Assembly: GCA_021780095.1 (NCBI GenBank)
Contig: JAJXZK010000430.1
Span: 1-8,561 of the forward strand
Source: Acidobacteriota bacterium
GTDB taxonomy: Bacteria; Acidobacteriota; Terriglobia; Terriglobales; Acidobacteriaceae
Reading direction: 5' to 3'
Length of the DNA stretch: 8,561 nucleotides
Below are positions 1 through 6,480 of this stretch, one piece after another. Under the pieces are notes generated by a model, which was not told where the DNA came from, did not search any database, and saw only the letters and a program-made list of their open reading frames with translations. The position numbers and the translations under genes were made by a program. Positions within the stretch are counted from its first letter, which is position 1. The number at the start of each line of letters is the position of its first letter.

Positions 1-396
1 CGTCAGAAATGTGTTGATGCGCTGCTGAAATCCGGCGGGGTCCTGCTGCCATAGCAAATCGTGCAGGAATACACGCATGGTGTTCATTCCGATGGCTTGC
101 GCCCAGCCTAGTTCCTGGTCGATCTCTTCGGGGTTAAATGTCGCTGCCTGCCACATCTCCAATTGGTTGATGGCATCTCGCGGGATGTAATCCGCACCGA
201 CGGGCCACGCCTGCTTCGCATACCACGCATTCGCCTTAGCTTGGCTCCAGCGCGCGGGCTGGTCCTGGGAAGTGCGTGCCGGATCCGTCGACGCACCGTT
301 CTGGGCGGGCGAGGCGTTTGCTTGTGCAAGCCCAACTATGGGCGTTAGCAGGAACAAGGAAGAAAGCAGCAGTAAAAAATGAAAGGCTCGTCGCAT
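1..396 (-). CDS. Secreted cellulase/xylanase-like glycoside hydrolase, N-terminal part (cut by window edge)
   Basis: Reading leftward from ATG at 396 gives 132 codons with no stop before the window edge, so the C-terminus is missing. An in-frame TAA at 409-411 lies just upstream, which makes 396 the first possible ATG; no clear Shine-Dalgarno precedes it. The protein opens with a Sec signal peptide: MRRAFH, a Leu-rich core, and a likely cut after LAQA near residue 26. After a low-complexity linker rich in Ala, Ser and Gln come WPVGADYIPRDAINQLEMWQ and later GWAQAIGMNTMRVFLHDLLW. This is the usual opening of a family of exported TIM-barrel glycosidases annotated as '1,4-beta-xylanase' or 'cellulase family glycosylhydrolase'. 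The family is recognised from memory of its consensus. The catalytic glutamates would lie in the missing part, so activity and substrate cannot be judged. It is divergent from the peroxidase gene. Confidence 0.8.
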   Translation of the reverse strand, partial: MRRAFHFLLLLSSLFLLTPIVGLAQANASPAQNGASTDPARTSQDQPARWSQAKANAWYAKQAWPVGADYIPRDAINQLEMWQAATFNPEEIDQELGWAQAIGMNTMRVFLHDLLWQQDPAGFQQRINTFLT

Positions 397-752
397 ATTG
401 GATTGTGCTTACGTCAAGAACTGTACGTCAGGGTCGACGCGAGCGCAAATTTGGTGGCTGAATTCGGGAAGATCAGATGCTTCCGTGATGTCGCTACCTA
501 TAGTAGGTATTGGCAACGAACTTCATGCTTGGCGGCGCAGTGCTCGCACCCTTTTCCAAGTGGTGTTCAAGAAAGCAAGAGAACGGAAATCTCGTCTTCT
601 TCCGACACCAGGGACGGTTGGCTCTCGATCAGCGAAATAATTCATGTCCCATGTCTTCCAAGCTGTTCGCCGTTCATCGATGATCGCAATCACATAAGAG
701 CACGTTGGGTCTGCGCTCCCTACCGCGGGGACTGCTATAAACTGGAGGCATC
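397..752. other. Divergent intergenic region, no gene seen
   Basis: These 356 bases separate the leftward glycosidase and the rightward peroxidase. Open frames here (for example one covering 379-756 on the + strand) run into both neighbours, lack ribosome binding sites and encode nothing recognisable, so I do not call a gene. The stretch should carry the promoters of both genes, but I could not find a convincing -35/-10 pair for either. A TATAAA at 736-741 is too close to the peroxidase ribosome binding site to be its -10 box. A short palindrome at 495-509 is listed separately. Confidence 0.6.
495..509. promoter_or_regulatory. Short perfect inverted repeat, possible operator
   Basis: TACCTA-TAG-TAGGTA has six-base arms that are exact reverse complements around a three-base centre. 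It lies near the middle of a divergent intergenic region, where a dimeric regulator could sit. The size suits a small winged-helix repressor, but I cannot link it to a known operator, and a palindrome this short can occur by chance. Confidence 0.25.
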
Positions 753-1307
753 ATGAGCACACCCATCCAGGAAATCCCTGTGCGCCGCATCACCGGCGAA
801 GCCGCTACCCTCGGCGAGTATGCCGGCAAAGTTCTTCTCGTCGTCAACGTCGCATCCAAATGCGGACTGACACCGCAATATGAAGGTCTCGAAAAGCTGT
901 ATCAAACCTATCGCGACCGCGGCCTGGTCGTCGCGGGGTTTCCCGCCAACGATTTCAAGAGTCAGGAGCCGGGTTCCAACGCCGACATTCAGACCTTCTG
1001 CACCACGAACTACGGCGTCGATTTCCCCATGTTCGAGAAAATCACGGTGGTCGGTGCAGCAAAACATCCGCTGTACAAAGAGCTGATTGCGGCGCAACCG
1101 AAGGCGGTCAGCACGTCCGAGGTACCGTTCGAGGAAGACTTGAAGAAATATGGAATCGAGCCGAATCCGCAGCCGGAACTTCTCTGGAATTTCGAGAAGT
1201 TCGTGGTCGACCGTCACGGCAATGTTGTCGCCCGGTTTGCGCCCAACACCGCGCCCGAGGATACGGAGTTGCTCAAAGCAATCGAAGCAGAATTAGCGAA
1301 GGCATAG
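753..1307 (+). CDS. Glutathione peroxidase family protein (Cys-type, probably thioredoxin-linked)
   Basis: This 184-residue protein covers a full thioredoxin-fold peroxidase with no signal peptide, so it is cytoplasmic. NVASKCGLTPQY places the peroxidatic Cys at 37 (cysteine, not selenocysteine). GFPANDFKSQEPGS gives the catalytic Gln71, and LLWNFEKF gives Trp145 and Asn146 of the active-site tetrad. A second cysteine, Cys83 in FCTTNYGVDFPMF, sits where the resolving cysteine lies in two-cysteine members that use thioredoxin rather than glutathione. It would reduce hydrogen peroxide and organic hydroperoxides. The start is well supported: TGGAGG at 743-748 precedes ATG by four bases. It is transcribed alone, converges with the beta-helix gene downstream, and shows no link to the glycan genes. 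The family call is secure; the reductant is inferred from Cys83. Confidence 0.95.
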   Translation: MSTPIQEIPVRRITGEAATLGEYAGKVLLVVNVASKCGLTPQYEGLEKLYQTYRDRGLVVAGFPANDFKSQEPGSNADIQTFCTTNYGVDFPMFEKITVVGAAKHPLYKELIAAQPKAVSTSEVPFEEDLKKYGIEPNPQPELLWNFEKFVVDRHGNVVARFAPNTAPEDTELLKAIEAELAKA

Positions 1308-1342
1308 TCGCGCTCGAACCGCTGGCGACGAAACGCTTGTGA

Positions 1343-1377
1343 CGCCGGTTTCGCGACCCTACGCCGCGCAACCGGCG
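1343..1377. terminator. Strong hairpin between convergent genes, possible bidirectional terminator
   Basis: CGCCGGTT (1343-1350) and AACCGGCG (1370-1377) are exact reverse complements. One mismatch further in, CGCG (1352-1355) pairs with CGCG (1365-1368), leaving a nine-base loop. The hairpin fills much of the 80-base gap between the convergent peroxidase and beta-helix stop codons. Neither side has a proper T-tract, so classic intrinsic termination is uncertain; it could instead protect 3' ends or help a factor-dependent stop. Confidence 0.5.
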
Positions 1378-1387
1378 AGGTCATTCT

Positions 1388-2926
1388 CTAGTGTGTTTCG
1401 TAGCAACCTGGATCGATCTTGCCGTTTGTGCATCTTGGGTTGCCGTCCAGATCCTCACTGCCCACAATATCCCTACCGAGATTGGCGCCGCTGCCGATGG
1501 CCGGGGAGCCATTTTTCAAATGGAAGTTATGCGCGGCGGGATCAACAAATTTTGGATCCGCGAATTTGGAATCCCTATCGTCCCCCGTGGCCTTCACGTA
1601 CGCTTCGAAGCTCGCATAGTCTTTGCCATCCAAAGACCATTTCACTCCATTTGGGCCCTTTGGGGAGTAATACAAATTGTGATCGAAAGTGACAGTCGGG
1701 GTATTAGGGTGCATGCGTCCAGATCGACTTTTCAGCGCCTGATCCGAGTCACCGATATAGACGATGTTGTTTTTGAAAGTGTTATTGCGTAGATAGAACT
1801 GCATTTGAATCTCACCGGTGCCGGTGTGCCAGGCGTCGTTTTTATATAGCGTGTTGTTCACGATGACGGTGTCGTGCGTGCTGCCGCGTTTCTCATCGTA
1901 ACCGCCGATCGAAATGCCGGCAGTGTGACAGAAATAAATCAAATTGTTGCGCGCGATAATGTGACTGGTATCGCGATGGGAATGTTCGCTGGCCAATTCA
2001 ATTCCGAAATCTACGTTGTTCAAAATATTGCGCTCAATCACCACGCGCGTTCCGCCGTCGACATAAATGCCGTCAGAGTTGGCATCGTTTCCATACGCGG
2101 GATTGCCCCTGGAGGTGATGTCGTACACATGATTTTCGGCAACTACTCCGTCACGCGCCCGATCCACGCTGGGATCTGGAGCAGTGCGCTCAAATCCAAT
2201 AATGTCGATGCCGATGTTGTTGTTATTGTGTACACGATTCCGAGTGACTCGAAAATTCGTCACATTCCCATTCAAGACCACGGATTCGCTGGATCCTGTT
2301 TGCAGATTGTGAACTTGGTTTCCATCGACGATCAAATCGGAGATGGGAGTGGTTGCGTCCGTGCCGTACACGGCGATGCCGAACCCATTGGCGCCGTGGC
2401 CTGGACCGTCGCGGCCAGGATAGGTCTGCTCAATATTGTGGACATTGTTGTCGCGAATCTCGATATGGGAACCGTGACCATAGACTCGAATGCCGGCGGG
2501 AACGCGAGTCGGATCAGCGGTCCGATAGTTACCAATCTCAAGATGCTCAATCTTCACGTAGCTCACGTTGCGCAGCACGACCATGGGGCTGTCGCCAACC
2601 TCGGGAGTGAGACAACTCCCATCCAACACGGCTGTCTCCCCCGGTTCGCTGCGAAATGTTATGTACCCCTGGGTTGCATTGCCGGAGGATGTGACAGCGA
2701 GCCGCTCGCAATATTTTCCGCCGCGAATGTTAATGGTGTCTCCCGACTTCGCCACGTCCGCCGCGTGTTGCACCGTCAGAAAGGGTTTCTCTTTGGTTCC
2801 CGAGTTGGAATCGCTTCCATGGGTCGACACATACAGGGAGGCATTCGGTGAAATTGCGGCATGCAAACTCACACTTACGGACAGACAGAAAACGAGTATC
2901 GCAAGATTCGTGTATCGACGGTCCAA
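1388..2926 (-). CDS. Secreted right-handed parallel beta-helix protein (polysaccharide lyase-like)
   Basis: The 512-residue product has a Sec signal peptide (core LAILVFCLSVSVSL, likely cut after LHA near residue 23) and then the DUF1565-type opening LYVSTHGSDSNSGT...PF at 31-50. Residues about 115-395 repeat short turns rich in N, G, I and V, such as RVTRNRVHNNNNIGIDIIG, typical of right-handed parallel beta-helix folds. The C-terminus has FADPKFVDP, FHLKNGSPAIGSG and DLDGNPR, followed by IDPGCYE. This resembles the 'choice-of-anchor Q' region of many secreted beta-helix proteins. Such proteins include pectate lyases (PL9), chondroitinase B-type lyases (PL6) and hydrolases or epimerases; I cannot assign a catalytic residue set, so the substrate is open. 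The start codon is TTG, fixed by AAGGAGG five bases upstream. The gene is divergent from the sulfatase operon, which suggests but does not prove a shared role. Confidence 0.85.
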   Translation of the reverse strand: MDRRYTNLAILVFCLSVSVSLHAAISPNASLYVSTHGSDSNSGTKEKPFLTVQHAADVAKSGDTINIRGGKYCERLAVTSSGNATQGYITFRSEPGETAVLDGSCLTPEVGDSPMVVLRNVSYVKIEHLEIGNYRTADPTRVPAGIRVYGHGSHIEIRDNNVHNIEQTYPGRDGPGHGANGFGIAVYGTDATTPISDLIVDGNQVHNLQTGSSESVVLNGNVTNFRVTRNRVHNNNNIGIDIIGFERTAPDPSVDRARDGVVAENHVYDITSRGNPAYGNDANSDGIYVDGGTRVVIERNILNNVDFGIELASEHSHRDTSHIIARNNLIYFCHTAGISIGGYDEKRGSTHDTVIVNNTLYKNDAWHTGTGEIQMQFYLRNNTFKNNIVYIGDSDQALKSRSGRMHPNTPTVTFDHNLYYSPKGPNGVKWSLDGKDYASFEAYVKATGDDRDSKFADPKFVDPAAHNFHLKNGSPAIGSGANLGRDIVGSEDLDGNPRCTNGKIDPGCYETH

Positions 2927-2931
2927 TGGAG

Positions 2932-2938
2932 CCTCCTT
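2932..2938 (-). promoter_or_regulatory. Ribosome binding site that fixes the TTG start of the beta-helix gene
   Basis: On the minus strand AAGGAGG lies five bases before TTG (2926-2924). No ATG occurs at a suitable distance, and the signal peptide begins right at this TTG, so the unusual start codon is well supported. Confidence 0.8.
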
Positions 2939-2995
2939 GAATGTGCGTTTCCAGTTGACGTGCAGCCAAAATTTCGTTTCATTACGGACTCCACT

Positions 2996-3024
2996 CTTTT
3001 AGCTTTCCATCCTGTGCTTGTCAA
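2996..3024 (-). promoter_or_regulatory. Sigma70-type promoter for the beta-helix gene
   Basis: On the minus strand a perfect TTGACA (3024-3019) is followed by a 17-base spacer and TAAAAG (3001-2996), which matches four of six bases of TATAAT. Transcription would begin near 2989, giving a leader of about 63 bases before the TTG start. The fit in position and spacing is good, but the -10 box is imperfect. Confidence 0.5.
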
Positions 3025-3105
3025 GTGGATTGTAGGGACCTAAGTTTATATACCCCATCGCTCTCAAGTCCCCGGGATTACGGGCCCACGCGATGGATCG
3101 ATGCT

Positions 3106-3133
3106 AAGCGGCAGAAGAGTTGCCAAGCGGCAG
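3106..3133 (+). repeat. Nine-base direct repeat in the divergent promoter region
   Basis: AAGCGGCAG occurs at 3106-3114 and again at 3125-3133, a spacing of 19 bases. It lies upstream of the likely operon promoter. Two half-sites about two helical turns apart could bind an activator, but chance is a fair alternative. Confidence 0.25.
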
Positions 3134-3177
3134 GTCGCGCTGATGCCCAGAATGCGACCGTGGGGAGGGCCTCCGAC

Positions 3178-3206
3178 TTGTTTCTGTTTCTTCCGATCAG
3201 TATAGT
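3178..3206 (+). promoter_or_regulatory. Probable promoter of the glycosidase-like/sulfatase/acetyltransferase operon
   Basis: TTGTTT (3178-3183), a 17-base spacer and TATAGT (3201-3206, five of six matches to TATAAT) form a plausible sigma70 promoter. Transcription would start near 3213. That would leave a GTG at 3216 almost without a leader and favours ATG at 3240 as the start of the first operon gene. The weak -35 box would fit activation by a regulator. Confidence 0.4.
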
Positions 3207-3239
3207 GGGGGCGCAGTGCTTTGTATCGAAAGCGAGGCA

Positions 3240-4808
3240 ATGACCGTGAATCGAAGAACGTTCCTGAAATCGGCAGCGATCGCCGGCATCGCGGGGGGAG
3301 CCGCAGCCAGACCCGCGAGTGCATTTGTTCCAGCCCATAATTGGGGCAAATATGACTTTGGTTCCGGCCCCGCAATCACGGACCGGCTGAATCAGGGCCC
3401 GTTTCCTCAGTACGCGCCGGAGGTGGTGATTCCGACCAGCGACGTAGTGATGGCAACCACGCGGTCTAACGAAATTGTTCCCAATTACGGCAAAGGTCTC
3501 ATGACCTATATCTCAGGAGATCTGGGTCGCGACGAAATCAAGTCCGACAACCTGGAGCAAGCCATTGAGGCGCTTGCCAGCCTTCCTTTAGGCCAAAAGC
3601 TCTACATTCGCGTGCCGTGGCGCGACGTGCAGCAACAACCGGGGCGTTTGAATTTTGCAGACTACTGGAAGATCACGTTTGAAATGGCGGCCAAGTATAA
3701 AAAACGCATTGGCTTTCGCGTAATGATGAGCGATCCCGACATTGCTGGGCCGGTGCTGCCGGATTTTCTCGTCGATAAAGTTCCCATGGTGAAGTTGACA
3801 GGAGAGTGGCGGGGCGATGCCAGCGAAGTTCGCTATCGCAAAGCCCATATGCAACCGCGGTACGATGCTCCCAACTTCCAATCCGCATATCGTGAACTGA
3901 ATGAGCTTCTGGCTGCAGAATTGAACGGCAGTTCACAAATTGAATTTATGGATACCTTTATGTATGGTTTCTGGGGCGAGGGCCATACGTGGCCCTATAC
4001 CAATAATCCGTTTCCGGACTATGCCACGGCGGAACGCACCTGGATTCACATGCTGGACGTACAAATGGCTTGCTGGACCAAGACACCGCTCGCAACCAAT
4101 ACACAACCTGACTTCAGTCGCGTTGGGAATTCCGAACTCGTGGATCGCACCGTACGCAGTGCGAACTGGCTGCGTACCGACACAATCTTTATCGAGAACA
4201 TGCAGATTGAAAGCATCAGCAATCGGCCTCCGTGGGTTGGCGCAGTTATTGAAATCGCACTGCCGGGTCATCTTCCGAATGCGGCCTCTGCGCAGGAGGC
4301 AATCTCCTACAGCGATAGCGAAATCGAGCATGTCATCGACGTGGGCGCAAACTACTGGTCGCTGTGGAATTTTCATAACATCAGCGCGGAAAATATTTTG
4401 GATTATTATCATCGGTACCCGAATGCCATCAACCATATCAATCGTTCCATTGGATATCGTGTGCGTCCTTCTTTCATCTGGCAATATACAGATGGAGATC
4501 ATCAAGGCCTGATCATCGGATTTGCCAACGACGGAATTGCCGGCGTTCCCGGAGCGCTTCGGGTGACGGTGGCCAGCGAGGACGGCAAGGTCAAAGTTGG
4601 CGGCAGTCTGGACCCCGGATATCCTTTGCCCGGAAAAATTAGGCAAGCGCAGTTTGTTCTTCCCAATGGAGTCGATTGGAAAGGGCTAAAGTTATTTGCG
4701 GAAATCGAAGTGAAAGGTGTTCGCTATCCTGTAGAGTGGGCCTGCCTGCAGAAGTTGAATGAAGATGGATCGCTGACGCTGCGTCCAAACTTGCACGAAC
4801 GGTCATAG
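3240..4808 (+). CDS. Tat-exported TIM-barrel glycosidase-like protein (DUF4832/GH-A-like), first gene of operon
   Basis: From ATG 3240 the product has 522 residues. It opens with a twin-arginine signal, NRRTFLKSA (Arg5-Arg6), an Ala/Gly-rich core and a likely cut after PASA at residue 28, so it is exported folded. NEIVPNYGKGLMTYISGDLG and LYIRVPWRDVQQQPGRLNF resemble the start of secreted TIM-barrel proteins of the DUF4832/GH42-like type, in which a Trp-Arg stretch is followed by 'P-G-x-x-x-F'. FMYGFWGEGHTWP puts a Glu at residue 247 in a setting like the acid/base Glu of clan GH-A enzymes. The last 100 residues look like an Ig-like beta-sandwich. A GTG at 3216 would add eight residues before the Tat motif. 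I prefer 3240, which has GAGG at 3234-3237 although the spacing is short (two bases). No exact family is recognised; hydrolase activity is inference. The sulfatase follows after 52 bases. Confidence 0.75.
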   Translation: MTVNRRTFLKSAAIAGIAGGAAARPASAFVPAHNWGKYDFGSGPAITDRLNQGPFPQYAPEVVIPTSDVVMATTRSNEIVPNYGKGLMTYISGDLGRDEIKSDNLEQAIEALASLPLGQKLYIRVPWRDVQQQPGRLNFADYWKITFEMAAKYKKRIGFRVMMSDPDIAGPVLPDFLVDKVPMVKLTGEWRGDASEVRYRKAHMQPRYDAPNFQSAYRELNELLAAELNGSSQIEFMDTFMYGFWGEGHTWPYTNNPFPDYATAERTWIHMLDVQMACWTKTPLATNTQPDFSRVGNSELVDRTVRSANWLRTDTIFIENMQIESISNRPPWVGAVIEIALPGHLPNAASAQEAISYSDSEIEHVIDVGANYWSLWNFHNISAENILDYYHRYPNAINHINRSIGYRVRPSFIWQYTDGDHQGLIIGFANDGIAGVPGALRVTVASEDGKVKVGGSLDPGYPLPGKIRQAQFVLPNGVDWKGLKLFAEIEVKGVRYPVEWACLQKLNEDGSLTLRPNLHERS

Positions 4809-4860
4809 CCGGACGGGCAGTGCTGCAGCATACAAAACCTGGCACGCAATAGGAGTCGAG

Positions 4861-6456
4861 ATGAGCGAAAAACCCAACTCAATCACTCGCAGAGAGGCCT
4901 TGGCAAGAATGGGCGGGGCTGCTCTGGGTTCAGCGATGACGCCGGCGTTTCTATCTGGCCAGACGAACTCGCATGTGCCCGTTTCTCCGGTGCGCGTCCC
5001 CAATGGCCCGCCGGCCAGCCGTTCTTCAACCCGTCCCAACATTCTTTGGATTACGGGCGAAGGCATTCCGCTGAAGGTACTGAGCTGTTACGGGAGCACG
5101 CTCATACAGACTCCGCACATTGACCGGATTGCCAACGAAGGCATGCGGTTCGACAACAGTTTCGTGACCAATGCGCTATGTGCTCCCAGTAGGGCTACCC
5201 TACTTACGGGAAAATACGATCACTTGAATGGAATGATCTCCAACCCTGGGGAAACGACGGCAGGGATGACAAATCCCACCTTCGATGCTTCGCAGGAGAC
5301 GATCGCAAAAATATTCAAACGCAATGGATACCAGACAGGGATGGTAGGGAAGTGGCATCTCCCAGCCAATCCCGGCGAGACCGGATTTGATTATTTTGTG
5401 TATAAGCAGGGAGCCGGCGGACCTTACTACGATCCCAACGGATATCTGCGAAACACAAGCTTAGGCAGCAACGTCGTTCACGAAAGAAGTTATCCCGGCT
5501 ATATCACCGATAACATGACGGACTTTGCAATTGAAGGGATGCAGCAGTTCCAGCAGCCATTCTTCATGATGATGCAATTCTTTAATGATCATCGTCCGTT
5601 CGACCCGCCGCACAAATACGAACACCTGTACGACAACACGCGCATTCCAGAGCCGGGCACCTTTTATGATGACTACTCCATGCGTGCATCGCCCGCGAGA
5701 GAAGCAAAAATGCGCATTGCGGATATGCCGGACTTCAATCCGCCGCAAGATCTGACGGAGCGCCAGCGCAAACAGTGGAACTATCAGAAATTCATGCAAC
5801 ATTTTCTGGGCACGCTGCGCTCTCAGGATGACAACATGGGCCGGCTCCTGGATTATCTCGACAAGTCCGGGCTCGCAGAGAACACCATCGTTGTGTATAC
5901 GGCGGACCATGGATTCTTTCTCGGGGATCACGGATGGTTTGATAAACGGTTTATGTATGAACAGGCCATTCGCGTTCCCTGGATGATTCGTTATCCGGGT
6001 CATGTGCAGCCCGGCAGCGTGAGTCAGGATTGGGTGGTGAATATTGACAATGCTCCCACGGCTCTCGATTTGGCGGGTCTGCCGGTTCCGAAGGAGATGC
6101 AGGGCCGATCTGTCTCGCCGCTGCTGAAGGGAAGTGCGCCCCCAGACTGGCAAACTTCCTTCTACTACCACTATTACGAATTTGCTCCGCCACACTGGGT
6201 GTTGCCGCACTATGGAATTCGTACCCGCCGCTATAAGCTGATCAGCTATTACACGGTGAATGAGTGGGAGTTGTTCGACCTGGAAAAAGATCCAGATGAA
6301 ATGGAGAACCTTTTTGAATGGTCCGGCTACAAGGTACATCCCGCATACCAGTCGATCGCGGAAAATCTGGTCACGCAACTGAAAGACTTGCGCGAGAAGT
6401 ATAGGGACACCACGGGCAGCCCCGTGAAGTTGTGGCCCAGCGCTAGTTACGATTGA
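4861..6456 (+). CDS. Tat-exported formylglycine-dependent sulfatase (S1 family)
   Basis: This 531-residue enzyme would hydrolyse sulfate esters, most likely on a glycan, outside the cytoplasmic membrane. A twin-arginine signal, TRREALARMGG (Arg10-Arg11), starts the protein. The mature domain begins at RPNILWITGEG (58-68). The activation motif CAPSRATLLTG has Cys107, which a formylglycine-generating enzyme must convert. GKWHL (Lys164, His166), NDHRPFDPP (His244), YTADHGF (Asp349, His350) and DHGWFDKRF (Lys362) match the active site and metal site of type I sulfatases. The C-terminal DUF4976-like part includes HYGIRTRRYKLI and ELFDLEKDPDE. The HYYEFAPPHW-to-HYGIRT stretch recalls GlcNAc-6-sulfatase/mucin-desulfating enzymes, which is a hint only. 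The position of the usual second N-terminal metal-binding Asp is Gly68. AGGAG at 4851-4855 precedes ATG by five bases. It lies between two operon partners. Confidence 0.95.
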   Translation: MSEKPNSITRREALARMGGAALGSAMTPAFLSGQTNSHVPVSPVRVPNGPPASRSSTRPNILWITGEGIPLKVLSCYGSTLIQTPHIDRIANEGMRFDNSFVTNALCAPSRATLLTGKYDHLNGMISNPGETTAGMTNPTFDASQETIAKIFKRNGYQTGMVGKWHLPANPGETGFDYFVYKQGAGGPYYDPNGYLRNTSLGSNVVHERSYPGYITDNMTDFAIEGMQQFQQPFFMMMQFFNDHRPFDPPHKYEHLYDNTRIPEPGTFYDDYSMRASPAREAKMRIADMPDFNPPQDLTERQRKQWNYQKFMQHFLGTLRSQDDNMGRLLDYLDKSGLAENTIVVYTADHGFFLGDHGWFDKRFMYEQAIRVPWMIRYPGHVQPGSVSQDWVVNIDNAPTALDLAGLPVPKEMQGRSVSPLLKGSAPPDWQTSFYYHYYEFAPPHWVLPHYGIRTRRYKLISYYTVNEWELFDLEKDPDEMENLFEWSGYKVHPAYQSIAENLVTQLKDLREKYRDTTGSPVKLWPSASYD

Positions 6457-6471
6457 CCATCGTTTCAATCG

Positions 6472-6476
6472 GGTGA
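6472..6476 (+). promoter_or_regulatory. Ribosome binding site favouring the TTG start of the acetyltransferase
   Basis: GGTGA lies four bases before TTG at 6481, whereas the next candidate, ATG at 6490, would be 13 bases away. Spacing favours TTG, but the weak purine stretch GAAGCGA before the ATG keeps that option open. Confidence 0.5.
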
Positions 6477-6480
6477 TACG

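Noticed and set aside
379..756. A 125-codon + strand frame spanning the divergent gap before the peroxidase.
   Set aside because: It begins inside the leftward glycosidase gene and ends inside the peroxidase start. It has no ribosome binding site and an irregular composition.
735..1217. A 160-codon minus-strand frame opposite the glutathione peroxidase, and a similar 237-codon one at 3933-4646.
   Set aside because: Both are codon-aligned antisense shadows of well-supported genes with intact motifs.
1874..2851. A 325-codon open frame on the + strand opposite the beta-helix gene.
   Set aside because: It is codon-aligned with the beta-helix gene on the other strand. It stays open because the sense gene avoids TTA, CTA and TCA codons, and its many Val/Ile residues are the complements of Asn, Asp and His codons. 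It has no ribosome binding site and no domain.
3216..3239. A GTG start at 3216 that would lengthen the glycosidase-like protein by eight residues.
   Set aside because: The probable promoter would put the transcript start only about three bases before it, and the Tat motif sits at a normal distance from ATG 3240.
5461..6468. A 335-codon open frame on the minus strand opposite the sulfatase.
   Set aside because: It is codon-aligned antisense to a certain sulfatase and so is open for the same codon-use reason. The translation shows no recognisable family.
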